64,000 nt of DNA, taken from positions 1 through 64,000 of the forward strand of contig NZ_JAAYXO010000117.1 in NCBI RefSeq assembly GCF_012515855.1. Direction: 5' to 3'. Position 1 is the first letter of the stretch. Every line of letters starts with the position of its first letter. The DNA is from Gordonia sp. (in: high G+C Gram-positive bacteria). Lineage in GTDB: Bacteria; Actinomycetota; Actinomycetes; Mycobacteriales; Mycobacteriaceae. Below are positions 22,194 to 32,354 of this stretch, in pieces. The notes under the pieces are model-generated. The model worked only from the letters and a program-made list of their open reading frames with translations. It had not been told where the DNA came from and ran no database searches. Made by a program: the position numbers and the translations under genes.

Positions 22194-22207
22194 GTCGCAG
22201 CTGCGAC
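22194..22207. promoter_or_regulatory. Perfect 14-bp palindrome in the hisD / MTB12-like divergent region
   Basis: GTCGCAGCTGCGAC. Confidence 0.5.
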
Positions 22208-22281
22208 GTAAATGAATCCCCGATATCGCCGCTTCTAGCCGATTTCGCCCAGTAGTCGCCCCCCCAGGGGATTCATTTACG
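22207..22281. repeat. 15-bp perfect inverted repeat with 45-nt spacer upstream of hisD
   Basis: CGTAAATGAATCCCC (22207-22221) and GGGGATTCATTTACG (22267-22281). Confidence 0.95.
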
Positions 22282-22380
22282 ACGAGCAACCACCCCGCAC
22301 GAAAGTAAGCCAAGCCTATGCTATTTAATCGAGACAATTGCTGTTAACCGACGGCGCCCCCTGCTCAGGAGATTTCCCGG

Positions 22381-23193
22381 ATGGACAACGCGACCGACCC
22401 CGATTCGTACGACTACCCGACGGAGCCGATCGCGGCGCCCCCACCGGCCGCAGCACGCAAACCCGCGACTCCCCCGCCTGCCGTGAACTGGCCGACGGTG
22501 CTCGCCGCAGCGGGCGCCGCGGCGGTCGTCGCAGCGCTCGTGCTCACCGTCGGACTCACCGGAATGATGCTGACGCGGGACGGCGCACCCGACACCGCGG
22601 CCCCGGCAACCGTCGTGCAGCTCGGCCAGACCGCTCCGGTCGGCGCAGCTCCCGCCTCGGCTCCGGCGACAAGCGACGCGACTGCCCCTGGTTCCCCACC
22701 CGCCGATGCACCACTCCCTGACGCGCCCGCCGCCGATGGGCCGCTGCCGCAGGCGTCGTCGGAGACCTCCGCCACGAGCTCCGCGCCGAGCCGGGCGACC
22801 CAGCCGAAGCCGGGCGACCCGAACTTCAAGGTCACCGCCGACCGTCCGACGCTCGTCGACCTGACCAACATCGTGAACTTCCTGGTCGCGACCCGCGCCT
22901 CGGATCAAGCCAAGGCCGCGAACGTCGAGGGCGGCATGGCTGCGGTGGTGGTGCCGCGGACCGTGTACAGCCTGGGCCTGTTCCGTCCGCCGCTGGGCTG
23001 GAACAAGGTCACCGGACCGCTGGTGCAGAGCGGAGACACCGTCTCCGCGACGCTGAACAGCGGCTCCGCCGGACGACCGACCATTCGCATGACCATTCAG
23101 TTCAAGCGGATCGGCGGCAACTGGCGACTGGCGGCGAGCTCGATGTGCGAGGGCGTCAAGACCGTCGGTCTCAACATCTACTGCAACGCATGA
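22381..23193 (+). CDS. Membrane-anchored MTB12-like protein
   Basis: N-terminal TM helix, Ala/Pro-rich linker, C-terminal domain RPTLVDLTNIVNFLV...RASDQAKAANVEGG...NWRLAASSMCEG. Confidence 0.65.
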   Translation: MDNATDPDSYDYPTEPIAAPPPAAARKPATPPPAVNWPTVLAAAGAAAVVAALVLTVGLTGMMLTRDGAPDTAAPATVVQLGQTAPVGAAPASAPATSDATAPGSPPADAPLPDAPAADGPLPQASSETSATSSAPSRATQPKPGDPNFKVTADRPTLVDLTNIVNFLVATRASDQAKAANVEGGMAAVVVPRTVYSLGLFRPPLGWNKVTGPLVQSGDTVSATLNSGSAGRPTIRMTIQFKRIGGNWRLAASSMCEGVKTVGLNIYCNA

Positions 23194-23927
23194 TCACCGC
23201 CTCCGCAGTGACCGTTCGGTTCGGTGGCACGACGGTGCTGAACGAGGTCTCCATGCACGTCCGCGACGGCCGGCTGTCGTACCTGCTCGGCCGTAACGGA
23301 GCGGGCAAGTCGACGCTGCTGCGGACCGCGTGCGGCATCGTCCGACCCGCCGGAGGTTCGGTCGCGATCGGCGGCCGGGATCCGCGAGAACTGACCAGTC
23401 CGGCGAGCGCGATCGGCGTCCACCTCGGCGCCGACTCTGCCGGCTCGCCGACCGGCCCCAACCCGATGCACACCGGTCGTCGCCATCTCCGCTGGCTGGC
23501 CGCCGCCGGCGGCGTCGACACAGCCCGGGTGGATCCGGTCTTGAAACGGGTGGGACTGCTCGACGCGGCCGACCGGCGGGTCGCCGACTACTCACTGGGC
23601 ATGCGGCAGCGTCTCGGGATCGCCGCGGCCCTGCTGCCCGATCCGGAGAACCTGATCTTCGACGAACCGGTCAACGGCCTCGACATCGACGGCATCCGCT
23701 GGCTGCGCACCCTGTTGCGCGGCCTCGCGGACGAGGGACGCGCGGTGGTCATCGCCTCGCATCTCTTCGACGAGGTGACCAGAACGGGCGACGACGTGAT
23801 CGTGCTGGAGCGCGGCCGCAAGGTGGCCGATGCACCGCTGGCGGAGTTCGTCGACGGCTACGACGACTTGGAGTCGGCGTATCTCGATCTGATCCGGCCG
23901 GCCGAGCACCCCGGGGTCATCCGATGA
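23190..23927 (+). CDS. ABC transporter ATP-binding protein
   Basis: Walker A LLGRNGAGKSTLL, signature YSLGMRQRL, Walker B NLIFDEPVNGLD; ATG overlaps previous stop by 4 nt. Confidence 0.93.
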   Translation: MITASAVTVRFGGTTVLNEVSMHVRDGRLSYLLGRNGAGKSTLLRTACGIVRPAGGSVAIGGRDPRELTSPASAIGVHLGADSAGSPTGPNPMHTGRRHLRWLAAAGGVDTARVDPVLKRVGLLDAADRRVADYSLGMRQRLGIAAALLPDPENLIFDEPVNGLDIDGIRWLRTLLRGLADEGRAVVIASHLFDEVTRTGDDVIVLERGRKVADAPLAEFVDGYDDLESAYLDLIRPAEHPGVIR

Positions 23928-24712
23928 CCGGCTTCGCACAGTTGCTCCGCGCGGTCCGGGCCGAGGGCGTCCGGTTGGGTGGGCGTCGCGGGCCGCTGGC
24001 GTTCGCTGCGCTGCCGGGCGCGGTCCTCGCTCCCCTGATCGTCACCTTCGTCATCGCCGCTGTCGCCGAGCGATTCGCCACGATGTCCGCGAGCATCCAG
24101 GTGACCTCGGTGCAGACCTCGAACGCGGTGTACTGGGTGCTGACCTTCACGGTGATCACCTGGGCCCTGATCGCGGCGACGGCCCAGGCATCGATCGCCC
24201 GCGGGTCCGCGGGCGATCTCGAGCGCTACCTGTTCCCGCGGTCCTGGACCGCCCCCGCCGCGCGCTGGCTGCTCTGCGGGACCTCGTCCGCCGCGATGGG
24301 CCTGGTGCTGGTGATCGTGGTGATGACGGTCTTGCCCGCGGCATTCCCCGCGGTCTACGGGGGTGTCGACATCGGTTCGCCCGAGGGACTCCGGTTTCTG
24401 GCCACGGTCCCGGTCTACGCGTTCGTCACGTGCGGGATCGGCGTGGGACTCGGAGCGCTCATCGGGCACCCGGTGGTGACCGCGGTGGTGCTGCTGGGGT
24501 GGGCCTTCGTCGTCGAGAACTCCATCGCCCTGGCGCCGAACGGATACACGATGCAGGGGTACATGCCGTTCCTGAACGGACAGTTCGGCACCGGTCAGGA
24601 TCTGGCGTTCACCCCGCCGTGGGGCATGAACGGCGCACTGGCCTACTCCGCGGGCGTCGCGGTCGTGCTGTTCGCCGCGGGGTGCGCGGTCCTGGCTCGC
24701 CGACGCAGCTGA
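23924..24712 (+). CDS. ABC transporter permease
   Basis: Multiple hydrophobic segments; start overlaps the ATPase stop by 4 nt. Confidence 0.85.
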   Translation: MTGFAQLLRAVRAEGVRLGGRRGPLAFAALPGAVLAPLIVTFVIAAVAERFATMSASIQVTSVQTSNAVYWVLTFTVITWALIAATAQASIARGSAGDLERYLFPRSWTAPAARWLLCGTSSAAMGLVLVIVVMTVLPAAFPAVYGGVDIGSPEGLRFLATVPVYAFVTCGIGVGLGALIGHPVVTAVVLLGWAFVVENSIALAPNGYTMQGYMPFLNGQFGTGQDLAFTPPWGMNGALAYSAGVAVVLFAAGCAVLARRRS

Positions 24713-24773
24713 TCGGCCGGCCCGCGGCGCGAACGGGCGGGTTCATGTCCGGTGGCGCGTCTACAGTCGTCGC

Positions 24774-25181
24774 ATGGTGAAAACGAAGCCGAGCGACGAG
24801 TCCGTCGACGACTACCTCGCAGCGGTGGAGAACGACCGACGCCGCACCGATGCGCAGTCCGTGGTGCAGTTGATGCGTGAGGTGTCGGGTGTCGAACCGG
24901 TCATGTGGGGCTCGATGGTCGGCTTCGGGACGCAACCGTACACCACCGCGGACGGCAAGTCCCACGAGTGGTTCGTGATCGGTCTCGCTCCGCGCAAGCA
25001 GGCGCTCACCCTGTACGGCCTCACCTTCTACGGCTCCAACCAGGACCTGCTGGACCGGCTGGGGAAGCACCGCCTCGGCAAGGGCTGCCTGTATCTCACC
25101 CGCCTCGATGCCGTCGACGGTGACGTGTTGCGCGAACTGGTGGAACGCGGATGGGCGGGCGACCACCGGTCGCCCGCGTGA
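24774..25181 (+). CDS. DUF1801-like protein
   Basis: SVDDYLAAVENDRRRTDAQSVVQLMREVSGVEPVMWGSMVGFG. Confidence 0.8.
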   Translation: MVKTKPSDESVDDYLAAVENDRRRTDAQSVVQLMREVSGVEPVMWGSMVGFGTQPYTTADGKSHEWFVIGLAPRKQALTLYGLTFYGSNQDLLDRLGKHRLGKGCLYLTRLDAVDGDVLRELVERGWAGDHRSPA

Positions 25182-25182
25182 T

Positions 25183-25208
25183 GTGAGGTCGGGGTTCCCC
25201 GACCTCAC
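25183..25208. terminator. 12-bp stem hairpin between convergent DUF1801 gene and nadC
   Basis: GTGAGGTCGGGG-tt-CCCCGACCTCAC. Confidence 0.75.
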
Positions 25209-25209
25209 C

Positions 25210-26097
25210 TCACATGTCGAGACCGAAATCCAACACCGTCACCGAGTGGGTCAGGGCGCCGACCGCAAGAAAGTCCACCCCCGTGCGGGCGTAGTCCAGG
25301 GCGACGTCGAGACTGAGGCCGCCGGACGACTCCAGCAGGGTGTCGGGCGAGGCCGCGTCCCGCCGCTGAACAGCCATCTGCGTGGCCCACGGCTCGAAGT
25401 TGTCGAGCAGCACCAGCTGCGGCGCCAGCGCCAACACCTCGTCGAGCTGTTCGAGCGAGTCGACCTCGACCTCCACCGGGACCTCCGGCGCTGCGGCGCG
25501 CACTGCGGCGAGCGCCTTGCCGACGCCCCCCGCCGCGACGACGTGATTGTCCTTGATCAACGCGGCGTCGCCGAGTCCCATGCGATGGTTGACGCCCCCG
25601 CCCGCGCGGACCGCGTACTTCTGCAATGCGCGCAGCCCCGGAAGCGTCTTGCGTGAGTCCCGGATGCGGGCCTTGGTGCCGTCGACGGCCTCGACCCAAG
25701 CCGCGGTGGCCGTCGCGATGCCGGACAGATGGCACAGCAGGTTGAGCGCGGTGCGCTCGGCGGTCAGCAACGACGTCGCCGGCGCCCGCACGGCCAGAGC
25801 CACCGAACCGGGCTCCACGCGGGCGCCGTCGGCGAGTTGCTCGGTCACGACGTAGTTTCCCGCACCGATCACCTGGTCGAAGACCGCGCGGACCACCGGC
25901 AGGCCGGCCACCACGCCGGCCTGCCGGGCCACGATCTTCGCGTCGGCGACGGTGTCGGCCGGCACGGTGGCCAGCGTGGTGACGTCCGGTCCGTACCGCA
26001 GGTCCTCAAGGAGTGCGGTGCGGATGAGGGCGTCGAGTTCCTCGTCGACCACCAGGTCGAGGTCGCCGGTGGTCTGCTGTCCGATGAAGCTGCTCAC
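25210..26097 (-). CDS. nadC: Nicotinate-nucleotide pyrophosphorylase
   Basis: TALNLLCHLSGIATATAAWV, IRDSRKTLPGLRALQKYAVRAGGGVNHRMGLGDAALIKDNH. Confidence 0.95.
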   Translation of the reverse strand: MSSFIGQQTTGDLDLVVDEELDALIRTALLEDLRYGPDVTTLATVPADTVADAKIVARQAGVVAGLPVVRAVFDQVIGAGNYVVTEQLADGARVEPGSVALAVRAPATSLLTAERTALNLLCHLSGIATATAAWVEAVDGTKARIRDSRKTLPGLRALQKYAVRAGGGVNHRMGLGDAALIKDNHVVAAGGVGKALAAVRAAAPEVPVEVEVDSLEQLDEVLALAPQLVLLDNFEPWATQMAVQRRDAASPDTLLESSGGLSLDVALDYARTGVDFLAVGALTHSVTVLDFGLDM

Positions 26098-26103
26098 GAG
26101 CGC

Positions 26104-27159
26104 CTATTCTCCGCCACCGGGGTTGCCGATGGCGATCATCCGCTCCACGGAGAGTCGCGCACGCTCGGCGACATCCGGTGCCACGTGCACCTCGTCGCGC
26201 CCCTCGGTGAGGCAACGCAGCAGGGCAGCGGGGGTGATCATCTTCATGTACGGGCAGGCGGCCTTCTCATTGACCGCACGGAAATCGATCTCCGGCGCGG
26301 CGCGTCGCAACTGGTGCAGCATGCCGACCTCGGTCGCGACCAGCACCTGCCCCGACTTCGACTCGCGTGCGGCTTCGATCATGCCGCCGGTCGAGAGGAT
26401 CTGGACCCTCTCCTCGGGCACGATGCCCTCGCCCGACAGGTACAGGGCCGACGTCGCGCAGCCGCACTCCGGGTGGATGAACAACTCCGCGTCCGGGTGC
26501 GCCGCGGTCTGCTCCATCAGCTCGTCGCCGTTGATGCCCGCGTGCACGTGGCATTCACCCGCCCAGATGTGAATGTTGTCGCGACCGGTCTCCCGCTTCA
26601 CGTGAGCGCCGAGGAACTGGTCCGGCAGGAACAGCACGTCCTTGTCGGGGTCGATCGACGCGACCACGTCGACCGCGTTGGACGACGTGCAGCAGATGTC
26701 GGTGAGGCCCTTCACCTCGGCGGTCGTGTTGACGTACGAGACGACGACCGCGTCCGGGTACTCGGCCTTCCATGCGCGGAGATCGTCGGCGGTGATCGAG
26801 TCGGCCAGCGAGCAGCCTGCACGCTCGTCCGGAATCAGCACGCGCTTGGTGGGACTGAGGATCTTCGCGGTCTCGGCCATGAAGTGGACGCCGCAGAAGA
26901 TGATCTCGTCGGCGTCGGTCTCGGCCGCGATACGCGAGAGCGCCAGCGAGTCGCCAACGTGGTCGGCGATGTCCTGGATCGCCGGAACCTGGTAGTTGTG
27001 CGCCAGGATGGTGGCGTTGCGCGCCTTGGCCAGCCGTTTGATCTCCGCCGCCCACGCGGCGTCGGCCTCCACGCCGCCGTACGCGGCCGGAATGCTGTGG
27101 CGCGGGTCGGGCATGCCCAGATCGGTCTCGGTCCGGGTGATCACGGTTCCAGTAGTCAT
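26104..27159 (-). CDS. nadA: Quinolinate synthase A
   Basis: [52 protein letters not shown]; start [15 protein letters not shown]. Confidence 0.95.
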   Translation of the reverse strand: MTTGTVITRTETDLGMPDPRHSIPAAYGGVEADAAWAAEIKRLAKARNATILAHNYQVPAIQDIADHVGDSLALSRIAAETDADEIIFCGVHFMAETAKILSPTKRVLIPDERAGCSLADSITADDLRAWKAEYPDAVVVSYVNTTAEVKGLTDICCTSSNAVDVVASIDPDKDVLFLPDQFLGAHVKRETGRDNIHIWAGECHVHAGINGDELMEQTAAHPDAELFIHPECGCATSALYLSGEGIVPEERVQILSTGGMIEAARESKSGQVLVATEVGMLHQLRRAAPEIDFRAVNEKAACPYMKMITPAALLRCLTEGRDEVHVAPDVAERARLSVERMIAIGNPGGGE

Positions 27160-27210
27160 CTCGACTGCTCTCCCATCGTTCCATCTCCGAAGCAGGGCTG
27201 CGCTCCGGAG

Positions 27211-27233
27211 GTTTTCGACCATAGATCGAAAAC
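27211..27233. promoter_or_regulatory. 23-bp palindrome about 50 nt upstream of nadA, candidate NrtR operator
   Basis: GTTTTCGA-ccataga-TCGAAAAC. Confidence 0.7.
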
Positions 27234-27282
27234 ACCTCGCCATGGTAACACCTGTGATCGAGACCGCATTCCCGGCGACCTG

Positions 27283-27768
27283 TCAGGGCCGCAGATCGCG
27301 CCACGCAGCCCAGTGGTGCACGGCCACGCCGCGGTAGTGCGGATTGTCGGCGAGCTCGGCATCCACCACCGCGAGTTCGCGGTTCAGCACCGCCGCGCCG
27401 TCGTCGGCGAAGGTCGTCTCGGGCGGCACTCCCGGCCCCACGAGCATCGTCTCGACGCCGAGTCGAAACGGCCGACGGCTCGCCGTCGCGACCATCAAGG
27501 CAGGCCCCGCGAACTCCAGAATCGAGTCGGCACGGTCGCGGTAGGCCAGCACCGTCACTGACGCCGTCGCCCGGAGCACCCGACCCGCCTCGACGGGCAC
27601 CACGCTGAAGAGCCAGGGCGCCATGTCGATCTCGATCGCGACGGAGTGCTCGAACACCCAGCGGGGATCTCCGCCCATACAGGCGGCGCCGATCCCCGAG
27701 GCCCGCAGCGCGGCGGATCGCCCTGGTCGGCCGGCATGGTCGAAGCCTATCGCGGACACTGCGCCCAT
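27283..27768 (-). CDS. Hypothetical protein
   Basis: ORF between nadA and the divergent nrtR-like gene; no family recognised. Confidence 0.55.
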   Translation of the reverse strand: MGAVSAIGFDHAGRPGRSAALRASGIGAACMGGDPRWVFEHSVAIEIDMAPWLFSVVPVEAGRVLRATASVTVLAYRDRADSILEFAGPALMVATASRRPFRLGVETMLVGPGVPPETTFADDGAAVLNRELAVVDAELADNPHYRGVAVHHWAAWRDLRP

Positions 27769-27800
27769 CCGCGGCCTCGGCGCCGCTTAGGCTGGTGGCC

Positions 27801-28478
27801 ATGTCCGACACCACTGTTCGCGTCGAGGTGCTGTCCTCGGTCTTCCAGGTCCGTGATCTGGCCGGCTCGGAACCCGTGCTGCAAGTGCTGCTGACCCGAA
27901 GCGGCGACGAATGGTCACTGCCCGGCGGACCGATCGTGGAGCGCGAGACCCTGGGTTCCGCGGCGGTGCGATGGCTGGGCACCCGTGCGGGCCTGACCCG
28001 CGTCGCGCACCTGGAGCAGTTGTCGGTGTTCTCCGACCCCGATCGCGTCCCGGACGAGCGCACGGTCGCATCGACATTCTTGGGACTGGTCCCCAGCGAC
28101 ATCGCGGCCGAGACGGTGTCGGACGCCGACTGGTTCGCCGTCGATCAGCTGCCGCCGCTGGCCTACGACCACCGCGACATCGTCGACCTGGCCCGGCACC
28201 GGCTCGCGGGCAAGCTGTCGTACACGAACATCGCCTTCGCGCTCGCACCCAGCCAGTTCCCGATGTCGGAGCTCGCCGAGATCTACGGCGCAGCGCTGGG
28301 CTACGCGGTCGACTCGACCAATCTGCTCCGGGTGCTCTCGCGCCGCGGTGTGGTGGTCGCGACGGGGACGGTGGGTCGGACCGGCGGCAAGGGCGGTAGA
28401 CCACCCGCGCTGTTCGCCTTCGCCGACTCTCGCCTGCGCGTCACGGACGAGTTCGCGGCGCTTCGTCCGCCGATGTGA
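27801..28478 (+). CDS. nrtR: NrtR-type Nudix-related transcriptional regulator of NAD metabolism
   Basis: Degenerate Nudix box GGPIVERETLGSAAVRWLGTRAGL plus C-terminal NrtR-like region (DHRDIVDLARHRLAGKLSYTNIAFAL...FPMSELAEIYGAALG); next to nadA. Confidence 0.82.
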   Translation: MSDTTVRVEVLSSVFQVRDLAGSEPVLQVLLTRSGDEWSLPGGPIVERETLGSAAVRWLGTRAGLTRVAHLEQLSVFSDPDRVPDERTVASTFLGLVPSDIAAETVSDADWFAVDQLPPLAYDHRDIVDLARHRLAGKLSYTNIAFALAPSQFPMSELAEIYGAALGYAVDSTNLLRVLSRRGVVVATGTVGRTGGKGGRPPALFAFADSRLRVTDEFAALRPPM

Positions 28479-29088
28479 GCGACGCCGGCGCGACCGGTCC
28501 CGATCCGATCGGGACGAAGTCCTCGCCTGCCGGCCCGGACACCGGCACCGGAGGCCGCTTCGTCGCCTCCCGGTCCCCGTCGCCGCGACCGAGATCGGCG
28601 TCGGCGCAGGAGATCACGCACACCAGGTAGACCAGCAGCGCGGCGGCCGGCGCACAGATCAGCAGCAACCACGACGGGCCTACGCTTCCATCGAGCCAGA
28701 GGGCTCCCGTCCGCTGATACGCGCCCGGTGCCGCCGGGTCGAGGTCGGCGCGGACCGACCGGGTGAAGACCTCCGAGAGTTGCAGGGCGATCGCCGCCGT
28801 CGCGATCGACATCACGGTCACGAACAGCAGTCCCCCCGGGCCCCGCGTCGAACGGAGCCCGAACCAGGACGCCAGCGCGATCACCACGCCGAGTCCCATC
28901 GCCAGCAGCGCAAAGACCGCGACGCCGTCGAAGAGCTTGGCCGGGTCGGCCTCGGTGGTGAAACCCGCGGTGCCGTCGTGCTCGACGGTGAGGTTCGCGG
29001 CGGGTGCGATCAGCACCCACAACCCCGCGACCAGCACCGCCGCACCCAACAGCGCGACCACCACCACGACCGCCCGGCGCATGTTCAT
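28441..29088 (-). CDS. Multi-pass membrane protein (DUF2567-like)
   Basis: Four hydrophobic segments; downstream of the bioB-associated small gene. Confidence 0.65.
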   Translation of the reverse strand: MNMRRAVVVVVALLGAAVLVAGLWVLIAPAANLTVEHDGTAGFTTEADPAKLFDGVAVFALLAMGLGVVIALASWFGLRSTRGPGGLLFVTVMSIATAAIALQLSEVFTRSVRADLDPAAPGAYQRTGALWLDGSVGPSWLLLICAPAAALLVYLVCVISCADADLGRGDGDREATKRPPVPVSGPAGEDFVPIGSGPVAPASLTSADEAPRTRP

Positions 29089-29438
29089 CGCTCGCCCAAC
29101 TCCGTGGAGTCGAGGGTTCCGTGCCGGGAACACCGGGCATCCCAGCCGTCGGGACGGACCTGGACCACCATGCGGCGACCGCATTGACCGCAGAACCGCG
29201 GAGGTTCCAGACCGAGCTGCGCGGCGGCGGGCACCGCCTCGGGCGATTCCAGTTCCAGCTCGATCCCGGTGTAGACGCCGTAGCGCAGCGGCTCGCGCAA
29301 CGGCCCCGGAATCGCCCCGGCCATCGTGCCGGTCGTCGCCCCGTTCATCGTCTTCGTCGCCTCCTGCTGCCTGCTGGTGCCGAACCGCACGGCCGCCGCG
29401 GACGGCCGAATCTCTTCGAGGCTACCGTCGACGCTCAC
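29085..29438 (-). CDS. Probable biotin synthase auxiliary protein (BsaP/Rv1590-like) with CxxC...C cluster
   Basis: Directly downstream of bioB with 4-nt overlap; [26 protein letters not shown]. Confidence 0.65.
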   Translation of the reverse strand: MSVDGSLEEIRPSAAAVRFGTSRQQEATKTMNGATTGTMAGAIPGPLREPLRYGVYTGIELELESPEAVPAAAQLGLEPPRFCGQCGRRMVVQVRPDGWDARCSRHGTLDSTELGER

Positions 29439-30475
29439 AGGGTGTCGTTGAGGGCTTTGATCGGCATGCTCAGATCCGCGAGCAGGTCGAGGTCGTTCTC
29501 CGCGGGACGACCGAGGGTGGTGAGGTAGTTGCCGACGATGACGGCGTTGATGCCGCCGAGAATGCCCTGCTTGGCCCCGAGGTCGCCGAGGGTGATCTCC
29601 CGACCGCCCGCGAAACGCAGGATGGTGCGCGGCAGCGCGAGGCGGAAGGCCGCGACCGACTTGAGCGCCTCCGACGCGGGCAGCACCTCAAGATCGCCGA
29701 ACGGCGTGCCCGGACGCGGATTGAGGAAGTTCAGCGGGACCTCGTCGGGCTCCAGCGCGGCGAGATCGGCGGCGAACTCCGCACGCTGCTCGAGCGTTTC
29801 GCCCATGCCGAGGATGCCGCCGCAGCAGACCTCCATACCCGCTTCGCGGACCATGGTGAGGGTGCCCCAGCGTTCCTCCCACGAGTGGGTGGTGACCACG
29901 TTCGGGAAGTGGCTTCGCGCGGTCTCGAGATTGTGGTTGTAGCGGTGGACGCCCATCGCGGCCAGCTCGTCGACCTGCTCCTGGGTGAGCATGCCGAGGC
30001 TGCAGGCGATCTGGATGTCCACCTCGTTGCGGATGGCCTCGATGCCTGCGGCCACCTGAGCCATCAGGCGCTTGTCCGGGCCGCGGACGGCGGCGACGAT
30101 GCAGAACTCGGTGGCGCCGGTCTTCGCGGTCTGCTTCGCGGCTTCGACGAGCGACGGGATGTCGATCCAGGCGCTCCGGACGGGCGACGCGAAGAGGCCG
30201 GACTGGCTGCAGAAGTGGCAGTCCTCGGGGCAGCCGCCGGTCTTGAGCGAGATGATGCCCTCGACCTCCACCTCGGGGCCGCACCAGCGCATCCGGACGT
30301 CGTGCGCCAACTGCATCAGTTCCTCGAGACGTTCGTCGTCGAGCTTGAGGACGGCCAGCACCTGGTCCTGCGTGAGGCCCTCGCCGCGTTCGAGCACCTG
30401 GTCGCGGGCTACGGCCAGAATGTCGGCGGTGGTCTCGGCGTCGGCCGGGGCACTCGTGTCGGCGGTCGTGGTCAT
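29435..30475 (-). CDS. bioB: Biotin synthase
   Basis: Radical [27 protein letters not shown]. Confidence 0.96.
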   Translation of the reverse strand: MTTTADTSAPADAETTADILAVARDQVLERGEGLTQDQVLAVLKLDDERLEELMQLAHDVRMRWCGPEVEVEGIISLKTGGCPEDCHFCSQSGLFASPVRSAWIDIPSLVEAAKQTAKTGATEFCIVAAVRGPDKRLMAQVAAGIEAIRNEVDIQIACSLGMLTQEQVDELAAMGVHRYNHNLETARSHFPNVVTTHSWEERWGTLTMVREAGMEVCCGGILGMGETLEQRAEFAADLAALEPDEVPLNFLNPRPGTPFGDLEVLPASEALKSVAAFRLALPRTILRFAGGREITLGDLGAKQGILGGINAVIVGNYLTTLGRPAENDLDLLADLSMPIKALNDTL

Positions 30476-30522
30476 GGGAAATCTCCTTCGGTGAATGAGG
30501 GAACTGGAGGTCGTACGCGCGC

Positions 30523-31227
30523 TCAGGCAGGCACGTCGACCGGTGAGGAATGAAAGAGTCGGGGATCGACCCAGGCCGGCGCGGCAGCTCGGAAGTCGAC
30601 CTCCGACATCGCGCCGACCCCGGCCGGGACAGTGGCGACGATCGGTGCGCCGGTGAGACGCGGCAGATCCGCGATGTTGCAGCGCATGGCGAGGTCGGGT
30701 TCTGCGGGCCAGGCTCCGATCACCAGTCCGCGGACGCCCGCCCCCGCGGCCTCCGCGGCCCGGGTGGTGAGCTCGGTGTGGTTGAGGCTGCCGAGGCCCG
30801 GGTCGGTGACGACGAGCAGATCCGCGCCGAGGCTCACCGCCACGTCGAGAACCGTCAGGTCCGGCGCGAGGCGGACGAGGACTCCCCCGGCGCCTTCCAC
30901 CAGCACCAGGTCGGCGTCAACCGCGAGTTCGGCGACGGCGCCGACGATGGCGTCGAGGGTCACCGGCGCCATGCCCGCACGGGCCGCGGCGGTCTCCGGC
31001 GCCAGCGGTTCCGGGAAGCGAGCGGGTTCGCGCGTCGGGATCTCGCCCGCGAGTCGGCGGATGTCGGCGAGGTCACCGGGTTCATCCACGGCGAGGCCGG
31101 TCTGCGCGGCCTTGCAGACGCCGACCTGCAGCCCGGCCGCGCGGGCCGCCGCCGCGACGGCTGCCACCGCGACGGTCTTGCCGATGTCGGTGGAGGTTCC
31201 GGTGACGACCAGGATCTGTGCGCTCAT
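30523..31227 (-). CDS. bioD: Dethiobiotin synthetase
   Basis: [29 protein letters not shown]. Confidence 0.95.
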   Translation of the reverse strand: MSAQILVVTGTSTDIGKTVAVAAVAAAARAAGLQVGVCKAAQTGLAVDEPGDLADIRRLAGEIPTREPARFPEPLAPETAAARAGMAPVTLDAIVGAVAELAVDADLVLVEGAGGVLVRLAPDLTVLDVAVSLGADLLVVTDPGLGSLNHTELTTRAAEAAGAGVRGLVIGAWPAEPDLAMRCNIADLPRLTGAPIVATVPAGVGAMSEVDFRAAAPAWVDPRLFHSSPVDVPA

Positions 31228-32354
31228 GCCGCACCCACGTCCCGAAGCGCACCCCGAACCACCCCGGCGACGAAGTCCAGATCGGCGTCGCTGAGGTCGG
31301 CGCGGACGGTGAGACGCAGCCGTGACGTGCCCTCCGGGACCGACGGCGGCCGGAAGCAGCCGACGAAGACACCCTGCTCACGACACAGCGCGGCCGCCCG
31401 AACCGCACGGTTCGGGTCGCCGACGATCAGCGAGACCACCGCCGCGTCGGGGACCTCGCCGCCGCACGCCTGCGCCAGCCGGCGGACACCGGCCCGGAGC
31501 CGATCGGGCATCGCCGGATCGGCTCGGAGCACCCGGAGGGCAGCATGGGCCGCGCCGACCGCCGCGGGATTGAGCCCGGTGTCGAAGATGAAGGTTCGGG
31601 CGTGATCGATGAGGTGATCGCGCAGCAGGTGGCTGCCGAGCACCAGGCCGCCCTGCGCGCCGAGCGACTTGGAGGCCACCGTGGTGATCACCAGACCGGG
31701 CGCGCCCGACAATCCGTGCTCGGCCGCGACGCCCCGGCCGCCCGGGCCGCGGACACCGAGCGCATGCGCCTCGTCGGCCAGCAGGATGGCTCCGTGGTCG
31801 ACGGCGGCGTCGTAGAAGTCCCGGAGGGGGGCCACCATCCCGTCGATGCTGTAGATGGAGTCGGTGACGACCAGCGCCCGCTCCTCCGTGCGCTCGGCGA
31901 GCTGCCGGCGCACCGCTTCGACGTCGCCGCGCGGCACCACCGCCACCCGCGCCCGCGACAGCCGGCAGCCGTCGATCAGTGAAGCGTGCGCCCCGGTGTC
32001 GCTGACGATGAGGTCGCCGCGTCCCACCAGTGCCGTGATGGCGCCGATGTTCGCCATGTAACCGGACGAGAAGGCGAGAGCGGCCTCGAAACCCAGGAAC
32101 TCCGCGACATCGTTCTCGAAGTCGATGTGCGCGGCCGTGGTGCCCGCCACCAGGCGGGAGGCGGTGGATCCAGTTCCCCAGGTGTCGAGGGCAGCGTGCG
32201 CGCCTGCGATCACCTCGGGGTGCGTCGACAGGCCGAGGTAGTCGTTGGACGCCAGGTTGATCTCGGTGGCTCCCGGCTGTCGCGCCACCGGGGCGCGGTG
32301 CAGTCCGGCGTCGAGCGTCCGCTCGGCGATGTCGGCCAGCCAGGGCGCGCTCAT
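31224..32354 (-). CDS. bioF: 8-amino-7-oxononanoate synthase
   Basis: [34 protein letters not shown]. Confidence 0.95.
   Translation of the reverse strand: MSAPWLADIAERTLDAGLHRAPVARQPGATEINLASNDYLGLSTHPEVIAGAHAALDTWGTGSTASRLVAGTTAAHIDFENDVAEFLGFEAALAFSSGYMANIGAITALVGRGDLIVSDTGAHASLIDGCRLSRARVAVVPRGDVEAVRRQLAERTEERALVVTDSIYSIDGMVAPLRDFYDAAVDHGAILLADEAHALGVRGPGGRGVAAEHGLSGAPGLVITTVASKSLGAQGGLVLGSHLLRDHLIDHARTFIFDTGLNPAAVGAAHAALRVLRADPAMPDRLRAGVRRLAQACGGEVPDAAVVSLIVGDPNRAVRAAALCREQGVFVGCFRPPSVPEGTSRLRLTVRADLSDADLDFVAGVVRGALRDVGAA

Noticed and set aside
22207-22281. Miniature transposable element with terminal inverted repeats
   Set aside because: Only 75 bp in total with no clear target-site duplication; reported as an inverted repeat of unknown function.
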